Assembly: GCF_905220565.1 (NCBI RefSeq)
Contig: NC_059409.1
Span: forward strand, 1,247,501-1,311,500
Direction: 5' to 3'
DNA from: Melitaea cinxia
Lineage: Eukaryota > Arthropoda > Insecta > Lepidoptera > Nymphalidae
DNA length: 64,000 bases
The first letter of the stretch is position 1. Each line of letters opens with the position of its first letter. Made by a program: the position numbers and the translations under genes. This document shows positions 1 to 9,757 of this stretch, in pieces. The notes under the pieces were generated by a model. That model made no database searches, was not told the origin of the DNA, and saw only the letters and a program-made list of their open reading frames with translations.

Positions 1-46
1 AACTTGTTGAGGCCTATGTCCTGCAGTGGACTGTATTAGGCTGAAC
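1..46 (+). repeat. SINE-B 3' tail fragment
   Basis: Begins inside the element at the window edge. It carries the tail GGCCTATGTCC, then GCAGTGGACTG and TTAGGCTGA, the same end seen in complete SINE-B at 47768-48094. Confidence 0.8.
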
Positions 47-52
47 TGAAGT

Positions 53-380
53 TAACTATTTTTTCGTCCATTTACGTTGTATTATATCGCATAACTTTTG
101 ACTGAGTGTTGCGTACGTCCAGATTTTGAAGATTCTTGTTTTAATCGAAAGCTGCTAATAATAATACACTTTATTGTACACCAAAAACAGAAATGACACA
201 TAGCAAAGAAAGAAAAATATTAACAATATATTCATTAGGTACAAGGCTGATGCTTGTCTTGTCGTTCCATTTAAAGGATCGCGATCTTATAACTTCTTTT
301 TGAGTAATTAGCCTACGTTGTATTACTTATCGATGTAATCGAAATCAGTTCTTTTTACGTTTGTGAGCAAATTCAGTTAT
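53..380 (+). mobile_element. HINE copy, interrupted
   Basis: Left part (53-154) matches the HINE middle (CGTTGTATTATA, AATCGAAAGCTG). Right part (about 247-380) matches the HINE 3' half ending GATGTAAT, GTTTGTGAGCAAA and AGTTATAG. A retroposon tail lies between them. The 5' terminus is missing. Confidence 0.7.
155..246 (-). mobile_element. Retroposon 3' end inserted in HINE
   Basis: Contains ACTTTATTGTACACC, i.e. on the minus strand an AATAAAGT polyadenylation-like end. Related sequence is at 32190-32350. It splits a HINE copy; AAAGCTG on the left and AAGGCTG on the right may be a decayed target-site duplication. Confidence 0.5.
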
Positions 381-737
381 AGAAAAATAATCGCTTATCA
401 TCAGTTAGTTGGATGTATATAAAAAAAAAAAAAAAAACTTGAAGTACGGTACCCAAAAGAATAAAGCGCTTATAATTATAATCACGGATTCTAAATAACG
501 AGATAACCTTGTAACACTTATTAAAACGTAATTAAGAACAAGTTTCACGAGAACAGAGAGTTCGTGGGAAAGGTATAGGCCGGGGAGTATTGTCTCTCTT
601 CCTGCCAGCCGGTCGTATCCGGATATCGCTCGGCTATTAATAGGACACGAAGCGGCTTAACGTACCAGCACCTTGATTCAAATTTTTACTGTTTATGATT
701 TGAAAAAAAAAAATAGCTTCAATTCGAATTTGGAATT
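381..737. other. Unassigned; GC-richer patch at 541-661
   Basis: Holds a 19-bp poly(A) run near 420 and a moderately GC-rich stretch at 541-661 with no recognisable coding frame and no second copy that I can see. Nothing else supported. Confidence 0.4.
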
Positions 738-907
738 AAAATTTCTTTACGCACGCTTGCCTTGGGGAGTGAGCTGGTGAATGCGTGACGAGAGCGTTAC
801 GAATAGGATTGGGCGAGGCGAACGGAAGTTGAGAGGGATATATAAGTTAGTGAAGACAGAAAGAGAAGGAGTAATTTTTTAAGTTTGATTTAAATCACAC
901 TCGTTTT
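738..907 (+). repeat. Rep-D copy
   Basis: Unclassified interspersed repeat: TTTACGCACGCTTG at the start, GAATGCGTGACGAGAGCG in the middle, GCGAGGCGAACGG, and TCACACTCGTTTT at the end. Other copies are at 4938-5047 (-), 6494-6617, 19188-19362 and 63470-63555 (-). A HINE abuts its 3' end. I do not recognise its class. Confidence 0.7.
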
Positions 908-1368
908 TAACCGACTTCAAAAAAAGGAGGAGGTTACTCAATTCGACCGTATATGTATATATATATTTTTTTTCTTATGTATATTCGGGGATGACGCCGC
1001 GTTGGCGCAACTGTCACAGCTATGGATTGTGTCGGTTGCGCTGGCGGTTACGGGTTCGATCCCCGCACATGACATACATTTGTATTGGCCATACAGGTGT
1101 TTGCCATGGTCTGGGTGTTTGTGCAGTCCTTGTGGGTCTCCCCACCGTGCCTTGGAGAGCACGTTAAGCCGTCGGTCCCGGTTGTTATCATGTACACCTG
1201 ATAGCGATCGTTACTCATAGTAGGGAATATATCCGCCAACCCGCATTGGAGCAGCGTGGTGGATTAAGCTCTGATCCTTCTCCTACACGGGGAAAGAGGC
1301 CTATGCCCAACAGTGGGAGCAGGCTGAAGCGAATATTCGGGGATAGCTCCGTCGTTTATGAACCGATT
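908..1368 (+). mobile_element. HINE variant, 5' part, split by SINE-A
   Basis: Starts TAACCGACTTC, then GGAGGAGGTTACTCAATTCG and an AT microsatellite. It resumes after the SINE-A as GATAGCTCCG and TTTATGAACCGATTTT. The reverse copy at 14467-14809 has the same subterminal arrangement without the SINE, confirming that the SINE split this copy. The 3' half is missing and a second HINE starts immediately. Confidence 0.75.
993..1332 (+). mobile_element. SINE-A, full length with target-site duplication
   Basis: A tRNA-derived SINE. The head has an A box (TGGCGCAACTG, 1003-1013) and a perfect B box (GGTTCGATCCC, 1053-1063), the internal RNA polymerase III promoter. The body runs through GTTATCATGTACACCTGATA and CGCATTGGAGCAGCGTGG to the tail GGCCTATGCCCAACAGTGGG, GGCTGAAGCG. 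A perfect 12-bp duplication ATATTCGGGGAT (981-992 and 1333-1344) fixes the ends and gives a 340-bp element. The tail is RTE-like, so transposition by an RTE LINE is inferred. Confidence 0.9.
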
Positions 1369-1370
1369 TT

Positions 1371-1975
1371 TAACCGACTTCCAAAAAAGGAGGAGGTTCT
1401 TAATTCAACTGTTTTTTTTAATGTCTGTTACTTCAGAACTTTTGACTGGGTGGAGCGATTTCGACAAATTTTCTTTTAATCGAAAGGTGGTGTGTGTCAT
1501 TTGGTCCCATTTGAATTTATTTGAGATCTAACAACTACTTTTCGAGTTATATCTAATAATGCGTTTTTACTTGACAATTTTTTCGTCGACCTACGTTGTA
1601 TTATACCGCATAACTTTCTACTGGATGTACTGATTTTGATAATTCTTTTTTTGTTGTAAAGGAAATATCCCTAGTTTGGTACCATGATAAGGAAACCAGG
1701 ATCTGATGATAGAATCTAAGAGAAATTGAGGGAAACTCTCGAAAATCCGCAATAACTTTTTACTGGGTGTACCGATTTTGATAATTTTTAATTTAATCGA
1801 AAGCTGATGTTTATCATTTGGTCACATATAAATTTATCGAGATCTGATAACTACTTTTTGAGTAATCTTTGATAACGCGTAGTTGCTTGACTATTTTTTC
1901 GTCGATCTGCGTTGTATTACTTGTCGATGTAATTGAAGTCGGTTTTTTTTTTCGTTTGCGAGCAAACACAATTAT
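1371..1975 (+). mobile_element. HINE, full length
   Basis: Complete 605-bp copy. The 5' end is TAACCGACTTCC with AAAAAAGGAGGAGGTT. The 3' part has GATGTAATTGAAGTCGGT, an inverted copy of the 5' motif, then TTTGCGAGCAAA and the terminus ACAATTAT. No credible ORF. Interpreted as a Helentron-associated interspersed element because of the subterminal inverted repeat plus 3' hairpin; a MITE is the alternative. Confidence 0.8.
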
Positions 1976-2200
1976 TTTTAATCGAAAGTTGCTGTTTGTT
2001 GTATGGTCATTATAATTTGAACGCGGTTGGACGAGTACCTTTTGAGCTATCCCTAATAATGCTTATTTTGTTGACTATTTTTCGATTATCAACGCTGTGG
2101 AAGTGTGCCTTACATTGCACATCTATTACAATTTTTTGAATCAAATGATAGCGTGGATGGTTGTTTCGTTACCCGTAACCGAAACCATTATATCGATGGC
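1976..2200 (+). repeat. HINE-related variant fragment
   Basis: Matches 6120-6340 closely: AATCGAAAGTTGCTGTTTG, ATTATAATTTGAACGCGG, then TAGCGTGGATGG and TTACCCGTAACCGAAACC. It shares only the AATCGAAAG and CTAATAATGCTTATTT blocks with standard HINEs, so it is a diverged subfamily or a chimera. Confidence 0.6.
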
Positions 2201-2316
2201 TCCTAAGTATACTGAGTCAACTCTACTTTTAATAACTTTATTTTTTTGTTATATAGGTAGATAGGAAATGAAGTAAATGTTATTAATACCTTAAAAAAAC
2301 AAAATTATCAAAAGTT

Positions 2317-2434
2317 GTAGTTAATCTTTGATAACGCGTAGTTACTTGACTATTTTTTCCGTCGATCTACGTTGTATTACTCGTCGATGTAATTGAAGTC
2401 GGTTTTTTTTTCATTTCCGAGCAAACACAATTAT
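2317..2434 (+). repeat. HINE 3' fragment
   Basis: Carries TTGATAACGCGTAGTTACTT, GTCGATGTAATTGAAGTCGG and the terminus CACAATTAT. Confidence 0.75.
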
Positions 2435-2449
2435 GATCATTGTTTTTTT

Positions 2450-2757
2450 GTTGGAAAGAATATATCCCTAGTTTGGTACCATGATGAGAAAACCAGGATC
2501 TGATAATGGGATCCCAGAGAAATCGAGGGAAACTTTCGAAAAAAAAAAAAATTACTGGGTGTACCGATTTAATGATTTTTAATTTAATCGAAAGCCGATG
2601 TTTATCATGTCACATTTAAATTTCATCGAAATCTGATTACAAGTCTTGGAGTAATCTTTGATAATTCGTATTTACTTGACTATTTTCTCGTCTACCTACG
2701 TTACTTGTCGATATAATTGAAGTCGGTTTTTCTTCGTTTGCCCTCAAACACAATTAT
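2450..2757 (+). repeat. HINE middle and 3' part
   Basis: Begins at GTTGGAAAGAATATATCCC, continues through ACCAGGATCTGATAATGGG and ends ATAATTGAAGTCGG, CACAATTAT. It directly follows another HINE 3' end in the same orientation. Confidence 0.75.
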
Positions 2758-2779
2758 TGTATTACAAGTATTTATTGAT

Positions 2780-2813
2780 TAGCCTCGAACTTGTTGAGGT
2801 CTACGTCCAGCAG
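2780..2813 (+). repeat. SINE-B tail remnant
   Basis: GAACTTGTTGAGG and GTCCAGCAG match the SINE-B tail; too short for more. Confidence 0.45.
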
Positions 2814-3012
2814 CTAACAATTCTTTCTACATTATTGATAACTGTTAATTCAAATATATAAATGATTAAAAGCAAATTTCTCGCAATTTTTTTAATACTA
2901 TTATTATTGTTAATATTGTAATAAAAAATAACTATTCAAATTCAATTTTTTTTTTTTCTAAAGGTTTTACGGTAAAATATATTTGTATTGCATTGTATTC
3001 TATCATTTTAGC

Positions 3013-3086
3013 CTATTGCAGTCCACTGCTCGACATAGGCCTCCACAATTAAAGTTCGTGCGAAAAATGGCGTGAACTCATGTGTT
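3013..3086 (-). repeat. SINE-B 3' fragment, reverse
   Basis: CAGTCCACTGCTCGACATAG and GGCCTCCAC are the reversed SINE-B tail. It lies back to back with a nearly complete SINE-B on the plus strand. Confidence 0.75.
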
Positions 3087-3098
3087 GTCCATAGTAGT

Positions 3099-3412
3099 AA
3101 TGTGCTTACGGCAGTAAAGAATATAGCCACCCCCTCTCTTCCCGCGGGTGTCGTAAGAGGCGACTAAAGAATAACACAGTTCCATTACCACCTTGGAACT
3201 TAAAAAGCCTACCGATGGCGGGATAACCATCTAACTGCTGACTTTGAAATACACAGACCGAAGATGAGCAGCAGCGTATTTGGTGCGACAAAGCCAGCCC
3301 TGCGGTCACCAACCCGCCTGCCCAGCGTGGTGACTATGAGTTCGCGCCATTTTTGGCGCGAACTTGTGGAGGCCTGTGTCCAGCAGTGGACTGCGTTAGG
3401 CTGAAGTGGTGA
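3099..3412 (+). mobile_element. SINE-B, near full length
   Basis: Starts in TGTGCTTACGGCAGTAAAG, has GGGTGTCGTAAGAGGCGAC and the tail GGCCTGTGTCCAGCAGTGG, TTAGGCTGA. The apparent open frames in it on both strands are repeat sequence, not genes. Confidence 0.85.
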
Positions 3413-3416
3413 TATG

Positions 3417-3592
3417 TACAATTTTATTTTATTTTTGTGTTACTCACACATTAGGAATTCTTAACATTTCTAAATATCATATCAAAAATTGACCACTCCA
3501 GCGGAGATCGAACCTGCGTCTCCGACTGACCATGTCGCTCTAGCCAATTAACCTATCGAACGATGTACCGAAATTTTTGATATGATGATTTT
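3417..3592 (-). repeat. TRP element: tRNA-like core with inverted flanks
   Basis: On the minus strand it reads tRNA-like core, then TCAATTTTTGATATGAT and TTAGGAATTC..ACACATTAGG-type flank ending near GTAC. A 14-nt perfect inverted repeat (3477-3490 and 3572-3585) brackets the core. Related copies are at 45163-45278 and 54187-54385. Confidence 0.7.
3494..3562 (-). tRNA. tRNA-like sequence, degenerate, repeat-embedded
   Basis: Minus strand begins CGTTCGATAGGTTAATTGG and ends CGCAGGTTCGAT, TGGAGTG. The anticodon loop reads ATGGTCA, formally anticodon GGT with a T at position 33. The acceptor stem has a G-G mismatch and two wobbles, so this is probably a tRNA-derived repeat core and not a working tRNA gene. 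Confidence 0.4.
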
Positions 3593-4162
3593 TATATTCG
3601 GTTTAAGCGAGTGTGAAGTGGTGATGTGAGTGATGGGATTATATGTTAATCGGGTTCTTATAAGGTACCTACTTTATTTTCTTTCAAAATTTCTAATTTT
3701 TTTTAAAACTTAAAAGCTAAGTTGAAGAAACCAATAGACATGACTAAACTAAGAAAAATGCAATAAATTGTTACGTAGGTATACAAACATAGTCATTATT
3801 CCGGTAATTACGTACAGTTAAACATTATTTCGCCAGTTCCTTGACCCTGCGATAATATTTTATAATACAGTTAATTAATACTTTCAATGACAACTATAGA
3901 AATAAAACAAATCTAAATATTTCCTGTTTCCTGTAGCGGTAAAAGTTGTGGATTTGTTTAAATATCTGTTATTAATGGTTTAAAATACATAGAAAGACGT
4001 GTTTATATAAAAAATAACTAATTGTTAAGTAATAAAAACTGTTTACGGTAAATAAGCAATATCAAAACAAGTTAATTGATTAAAGTTCTTATTTATTTTA
4101 TATTTATTAGGCAAACAGCCATAAAAGACTTGTAATTGACCAAAAAAATATTAGGTACATAT
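3593..4162. other. AT-rich, nothing recognised
   Basis: No coding frame, no repeat family I can match. Confidence 0.4.
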
Positions 4163-4304
4163 CATCAGTAAAATTACTAAATATACGAAACATTTACAGT
4201 TAGAAAATAAATGTCACAGACGAATAAAAATGTCATCAGTTAAGTTACTAAATATACGAAACAATTACAGTTAAAAAAGAAATGTGAAGGACGAATAAAG
4301 AAAA
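4163..4304. repeat. Tandem duplication, period about 71 bp
   Basis: Two units, each with CATCAGT, TTACTAAATATACGAAACA, TTACAGTTA and GACGAATAAA in order. The unit starts (CATCAG at 4163 and 4234) are 71 bp apart. Confidence 0.75.
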
Positions 4305-4573
4305 TAAAAAAACCTTAAAATTTAATTAAAAAAAAAAAACAATATAATTGATTTTATGCTATTGATAGAAAATGGTCCACAAGAAATAAATTTTGGTCAG
4401 GTCATGGTATGGTGACAGCGTTTCAATACGGCGCCGTTTCTGTAGTCGCGGCGTCCTTGTACTAGAAGGACAACGGCGCGGCGCTGTACGTACAGTACGA
4501 CTTTGTACTATTTCATAGTTAGTTCACAGTTAGTTTATACATTGTAGTAAAAATGTAACATTCATAAAACAAT

Positions 4574-4610
4574 GTATAGTCGAATTGAGAACCTCCTCCT
4601 TTTTTGGAGC
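4574..4610 (-). repeat. HINE 5' terminal scrap
   Basis: GTCGAATTGAGAACCTCC and CTCCTTTTTTGGA match the reversed HINE 5' end, but the terminal CGGTTA is lost. Confidence 0.65.
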
Positions 4611-4937
4611 GTACCATAATAATTCAAACTAACTTATAAGTAAGGAGAAAAAATTACATATATTTATTTATAGAATGTGGCAAAAAAAAAATACCTACAC
4701 ATTTATCGAGAGAACAATAATGAGAATGTGAAAAGTTAGAAAATGTATAGAAAAGACGTTACGAGCGGTATTTACTTTACTGTTATATTTATTCGCATTG
4801 AATAGCGGAATTTGTATACATAATAGCAGGAAAACGACATTATATTGTATGTTTTATTGTATGAGAAACGTACGGACATTCAATGGACTATATTATTATT
4901 TTTATTTAATTATTTATTAAGTTTGCTTGGGATCCCC
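4611..4937. other. AT-rich, nothing recognised
   Basis: No supported feature; the small plus-strand frame from 4845 runs into Rep-D and is not a gene. Confidence 0.4.
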
Positions 4938-5047
4938 TTTCGGAATTTCCGTTCGCCCCGCCCAAACACACTTTTCGTAACGCTCTCGTCACGCATTCAC
5001 CAGCTTACTCCCCAAGTCAGCCGTGCGTAAAAAAAGTTTTACTTCAA
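4938..5047 (-). repeat. Rep-D copy, reverse
   Basis: CGTAACGCTCTCGTCACGC and CCAGCTTACTCCCCAAGTCA are reversed Rep-D motifs. Confidence 0.7.
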
Positions 5048-5112
5048 AAAGATAGAAAAATTATGAGTATCCAGTGTGTATTAACCCTTAAGGGATAGTA
5101 TCTCTCGGAATT

Positions 5113-5673
5113 TGCATGTATACAAATATTTCTTTCAGGTTTCGATGTATATTCTTGTGGGTCCCCCTCCCCGTTTCTCGGAGAGAACATTAAGCTTTCT
5201 TTCCTGGTTGTTATCATTAAAAATTACAATCATTACAGTCTATACAGTCCACTGCTGGACATAGGCCTCCACAAGTTGACGCCAAAAATAACGTGAACTC
5301 ATGTGTTTTGCCCATAGACACCACGCTGGGCAGGCGGGTTGGTGACGGCAGTACTGGCTTTGTCGCATCGAAGACGCTGCTGCCCGTCTTCGGCCTGTGT
5401 ATTTCAAAGCCAGCAGTTGGATGAATATCCCGCCATCGGTCGGCTTCTTAAGTTCCAAGGTGGTTGTGGAACCTTGTTATCCCTTAGTCGCCTCTTACGA
5501 CACCCACGGGAAGAGAGGGGGTGGCTAAATTCTTTAGTGCCGTAGCCACACAGCACATTATCATTAATATCTGATAGCAATTGTTACTCAGAGTAAGGAA
5601 TATATCCGCTAACCAGCACTGGAGCAGCGTGGTGGATTAAGCGTCGATCCTTCTCCTACATGGGGAAAGAGAC
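5113..5673 (+). mobile_element. SINE-A2 body, split by SINE-B
   Basis: Left part has ATTTCTTTCAGGTTTCGATG and TTCTTGTGGGTCCCCC. Right part has CTGATAGCAATTGTTACTCA and GGAGCAGCGTGGTGGATTAA, ending GGGGAAAGAG. The tRNA-like head is missing. Confidence 0.75.
5221..5567 (-). mobile_element. SINE-B inserted in SINE-A2, with TSD
   Basis: Full-length reverse SINE-B: TATACAGTCCACTGCTGGAC at the left and GTAGCCACACAGCACA at the right. The flanking direct repeat TTATCATTAA (5211-5220 and 5568-5577) is a perfect 10-bp target-site duplication, so this SINE-B arrived after the SINE-A2. The minus-strand frame at 5240-5458 ends in the residues EAYVQQWTV, which echo the RTE C-terminus. Confidence 0.88.
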
Positions 5674-5709
5674 ATTTTTTTAAATATATTTTTTTATATC
5701 AAATAACGT

Positions 5710-5922
5710 ACACACACGGTCGTCTGTTCCTATGGTAAGCAACTTAATGCTTGTATTACAGGTAACAACCAACTATTATAACTATTTTTTTTGATAAATA
5801 TACATAGAAATAATACATATATAAATACAAATATTACACTCAGACTCAGGCGGGAATCGAACCCGCAGGCCGCAACCCACGGAACAAGAAAGCAGGGTCA
5901 GGGTCTGCGCCAACGGGCTAGT
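5710..5922 (-). mobile_element. SINE-T copy
   Basis: On the minus strand the head is GCCCGTTGGCGCAGAC (A-box-like) and GCGGGTTCGATTCCCGCC (B box), followed by GTAATATTTGTATTTATA and the tail ACAGACGACCGTGTGTG. Related copies are at 10433, 12395, 30195, 46425 and 63195. Confidence 0.8.
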
Positions 5923-6006
5923 CAAATATGCCCAGTATTGGGATATTATAGGCTGAATCGTAGTCGTTATTAGATTCGCTAGTACTTTTGCATTTCATAA
6001 TATAAT

Positions 6007-6336
6007 ATACCGACTTCAATAAATGGAGAATGTTTTCAGTCCGACTGTACTTTTTCTTTCATGTGTGTTTACGTCATTAACTTACTGGATAAAGCGATTT
6101 TGTTTTTTTTTGTTTTTTTTTTTAATCGAAAGTTGCTGTTTGTTGTTTGTTCATTATAATTTGAACGCGGTCGGACGAGTATCTTTTGAGCTATCCCTAA
6201 TAATGCTTATTTTATTGACTATTTTTCGATTATCAACGCTGTGGAAGTTCGCCTTACATTACACATCTATTACAATTTTTTGAAGCAAAGGATAGCGTGG
6301 ATGGTTGTTTCGTTACCCGTAACCGAAACCATTATA
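6007..6336 (+). repeat. HINE 5' end fused to HINE-related variant
   Basis: Starts ACCGACTTCAATAAATGGAG and AGTCCGACTGTAC, then from about 6120 is nearly identical to 1976-2170, ending TAGCGTGGATGG and CCGTAACCGAAACC. Confidence 0.65.
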
Positions 6337-6493
6337 TGGAAGGTCGATCGTTAGCTGATCGCCGCCCGCGGCCAATTACAGCCCATTTCATTCACAAAAC
6401 TACAGCCACACCGCGCCAGACCAAACCGTTCTATCCCGTTAAAGGTAATACACACTGGATACTCATTATTTTTCTATTTTTTTGTAGTAAGCA

Positions 6494-6617
6494 CCTTGAC
6501 TTGGGCAGTAATAGAGGGGATATAGGCGAGAGGGAGATATAAATTAGCGAAGTGAGAAAGAGAGAGAGTTACGTTGTTAAGTTTTACTTCAGTCGTGTAG
6601 TCTGAAGTACACTCGTT
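6494..6617 (+). repeat. Rep-D 3' part
   Basis: GACTTGGGCAGTAATAGAGG, a GAGA-rich run, GTTTTACTTCAGTCGTGTAG and ACACTCGTTTTT. It lacks the GCGTGACGAGAGCG block. Confidence 0.65.
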
Positions 6618-6841
6618 TTTGTTTAATTTGGAGTTTACATTTTTAAAAGCGATATAAAGCTCACGATAAGAAAAAAATATATGGAGCGATATTGTGTGAA
6701 AGAACGAAAGAGCGGTGCTGATAGTGATGCTTTACAGCACTTTTAGCAGAACCAAGATATGGGTATAACAGTATACCAGCATTCACTGTACCGATACGAA
6801 TAGCAAGAGACAGAATATGTTGATTTTAGAGTTTTATTGTA

Positions 6842-6985
6842 TTCATCATCATCATCATCATCATTTTAGCATATCACAGTCCACTGCTGGACACAGGCCT
6901 CCACAAGTTCACGCCAAAAATGGTGTGAACTCATGGTTGGTGACAACTGGGTTGGTGACCGCAGGGCTGGCTTTGTCTATTGGCT
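6842..6985 (-). mobile_element. SINE-B 3' half with (CAT)n tail
   Basis: A CATCATCAT run (on the minus strand an ATG-repeat tail) precedes CACAGTCCACTGCTGGACAC and the reversed tail. The short simple-repeat 3' end, not poly(A), is typical of RTE-mobilised elements. Truncated near GGCTTTGTC. Confidence 0.8.
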
Positions 6986-7449
6986 TTGGCTTTGTTTATT
7001 GTTTTAATGATTTTAAGCTAATTTACTTCGTAGAAGATTTTAATTTTTAAGTATCATTTGAATCATTTCTAAGCAGTTAACTCCAGTCGCGTATGGGAGT
7101 TAGCATTCACTCTTCTTTATACTGCCATGTTAGAAGGACAACTTTAAAAACAACTTTAAATTCTGTCATGATACTTGCACCAGTAATATAATTATATTCT
7201 ATGAAAAATCTAAACGTCTTCTTACATAATAAGGTTATTAGTTACTCGGTAGTAGGCACTTACCTAAGATTCCCTATAAAAATAAACGAATAAGAGAATA
7301 ATAGGATTTCAAGTTTACGCAAAGAAAGACTAAAACTTCAATAGCAGAGTAAATAAATATAGGAAATAGTAATTTAAGAAATTTGTATAGTATAGTAATT
7401 AGAAATAATGTATAGATTGCTTAGATTATTCTATGCCTTATTAAAAATC
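6986..7449. other. Nothing recognised
   Basis: AT-rich, no supported coding or repeat feature. Confidence 0.4.
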
Positions 7450-7576
7450 ACCAGCAGGGTCTTCGGTGCGACAAAGCCAGCCCTGCGGCCACCAACCCGC
7501 CTGCCCAGCGTGCTATGGGCAAAACACATAAATTCACGCCATTTTTCCAGTCCACAGTGGACTGCAATAGGCTGAT
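7450..7576 (+). repeat. SINE-B 3' half
   Basis: GTCTTCGGTGCGACAAAGCC, CCAACCCGCCTGCCCAGCG, and a shortened tail ending AGTGGACTGCAATAGGCTGA. Confidence 0.8.
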
Positions 7577-8318
7577 GCGTGTGTGTGGTTACTTAAAAAT
7601 ATTTACGAGTAGAAAGTCGTTACGTTATATGTGTATATTTTTTCCGTTACTAATATTTCATCAAATTACATGCGCCCGGAAATAGAAAGTTCTTTAATTT
7701 TTAGTACATTCAATTACAATTCCCAGCTCTAACATCTAATTATTATTTAAATATATATTTTTAAACGTAGTAAAAATTATGCTAGGCAAACATCAATAGG
7801 ATAGAAAAAACATGATTTGTTGGGCATTTTTTTGGGGACATTATGTCTTATCGTGTAGGTAGGTATGTATGTATCATATACGTTTTAACTACGCTCGCTA
7901 CTAAGCTTGCGAAAGTAAATCTAAGGAAAAAAATACTACTAAAACAAAACATACACATAAAATCACATATACATACAAATCTGGACATAGACATGTATAT
8001 TTTAAAAATCCAGTGTATATATAGCTTTGTATGAGCAGGGTCCCTTACAAATTCGTATAATCGGTTAAGACGAGAGCCGTTTCTTTTGAACCCGATCTTA
8101 ATTTTAACCGCCGCTATGAGATAATTGCAGTTTTTTACTTAACTAGAGCGATTTGAATGATCTCCGTCCGACCTTGACGCTCGGAATCTCGCTCGGCTCT
8201 ATGAAAATGGTTTAGCGTTCAGAGGTTAATGATTGAGAGGTTAAGAGTATTATGAAACATTATAATAATTTTAACAGATACTAAAATGAATGACACAAAA
8301 CACTTTAAACTGACTACC
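7577..8318. other. Nothing recognised
   Basis: Mostly AT-rich. 8040-8230 is somewhat GC-richer, without a sustained coding frame or a second copy. Confidence 0.35.
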
Positions 8319-8755
8319 AGAAACGGAAGAGGTTTTCAATTCGATTGTATTTTTTTTATGTATGTTTGCTCAGAACTTTTGACCAGGTGGACCGATTTTG
8401 ATTATATTTTTTAATCAAAAGGTGGCGCATTTCATGTGGTCCTATTTAATTTTATTTGACATCTGACAAGTACTTTTCGAGCTGTATCTAACAATGCGTA
8501 TTCACTTGATTCATACTTGATTATGTTTTCGTCGACTTACGTTGTATTATGCCGCTAACTTATCACTGGGTGTACTAATTATGATGATTCTTATTTTAAT
8601 TAAAAGCTAATACTCGTTTTTTAGACCGATTAAAATTTGATCGAGATCTGATAACTAATTTTTGAGTAATCTTTAATAACGCATATTTACTTGATTTTTT
8701 TTTTTTCATCTGTATATTACTTGTCGATGTAATTGAAGTCGGTTTTTTTTCCGAA
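8319..8755 (+). mobile_element. HINE, short internally deleted copy
   Basis: Degraded 5' end (GAAACGGAAGAGGTTTTCAA), body TGGACCGATTTTGAT, and 3' GTCGATGTAATTGAAGTCGG. The final hairpin and ACAATTAT are missing. Confidence 0.7.
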
Positions 8756-9108
8756 CCGTTAATATTAATTGAGAGATAGAATACATTACTTCGATATTTA
8801 TTAAAGTAATTATATACAATACATCTTTAAATCACGTCTGATATGTTGAAATCTGTATCGATTTTGAGCACGAATTCTTTTAAATTGTTATGTAGCGTGT
8901 TCATTTCGAAACTTATTTCGTCATGGTAACAAAAGTCATAAAAATTGGATTAAAATTAATGATTCATGAACTGTGTCGATTTTCATATGCCTATTTAGTC
9001 TAGCTAGAAGATTTACACGTTTTCACTCGTTTTTAACTTTACAGTCAATTTGATTTACATTTGTAGTTAATGCCCCGGTTCTTATAGTCGTCATTATTTT
9101 ATATTATT
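8756..9108. other. Nothing recognised
   Basis: AT-rich spacer between two HINE copies. Confidence 0.4.
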
Positions 9109-9757
9109 ACTAATTACTCAAAAAGTAGTTATCAGATCTCGATAAAATTTAAATGGGATCATAAAACAAGCATCAGCTTTAGACTAAAAGAAGAATCATC
9201 AAAATCGGTACACCCAGTGAAAAGTTGTACGTTATAATAGAACGTAGGTGACGAAAAAATAGTCAAGTAAATACGCATTATCAAATATAGCTCGAAAAGT
9301 ACAAATGACACGCACGACCATTAAGAAATCATCGAAATCCGTCCACTCAGTCCAAAGTTCTGAGGAAACATACATACACACATATATTACAGCCTATACA
9401 GTCCACTGCTGGACATAGGCCTCCACAAGTTTACGCCAAAAATAACGTGAACTCGTGTGTTTTGCCCATAGTCACCACGCTGGGTAGGCGGGTTGGTGAC
9501 CGCAGTACTGGCTTTGTCGCACCGAAGACTACTGACTGTGTATTTCAAAGCCAGCAGTTGGATGGTTATCCCGCCACCGGTCGGCTTTTTAAGTTCCAAG
9601 GTGGTAGCGGAACTGTGTTATCCCTTAGTCGCCTCTTACGACACCCACGGGAAGAGAGGGGGTGGCTATATTCTTTAGTACTGTAGCCACGCGGTACATA
9701 CATTAAAAAAATACAATCGAATCGCGTACCTCCTCCTTTTTGTAAGTCGGTTAAAAA
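9109..9757 (-). mobile_element. HINE, reverse, split by SINE-B
   Basis: Left arm (9109-9375) has TACTCAAAAAGTAGTTATCA and CATCGAAATCCGTCC. Right arm (9704-9757) has AATACAATCGAATCGCG, ACCTCCTCCTTTTTG and AAGTCGGTTA. The 3' terminus is truncated. Confidence 0.75.
9376..9695 (-). mobile_element. SINE-B inserted in HINE
   Basis: Reverse SINE-B from CCTATACAGTCCACTGCTGG to CTGTAGCCACGCGGT. ACATACAT on both sides (9368-9375 and 9696-9703) is a plausible 8-bp target-site duplication; the HINE sequence normally has one ACATACAT here. Confidence 0.82.

Noticed and set aside
5339..5545. ORFs in SINE-B (also 3106-3312, 28316-28602, 47872-48090)
   Set aside because: The same frame recurs wherever SINE-B occurs and tracks the repeat, not a gene.
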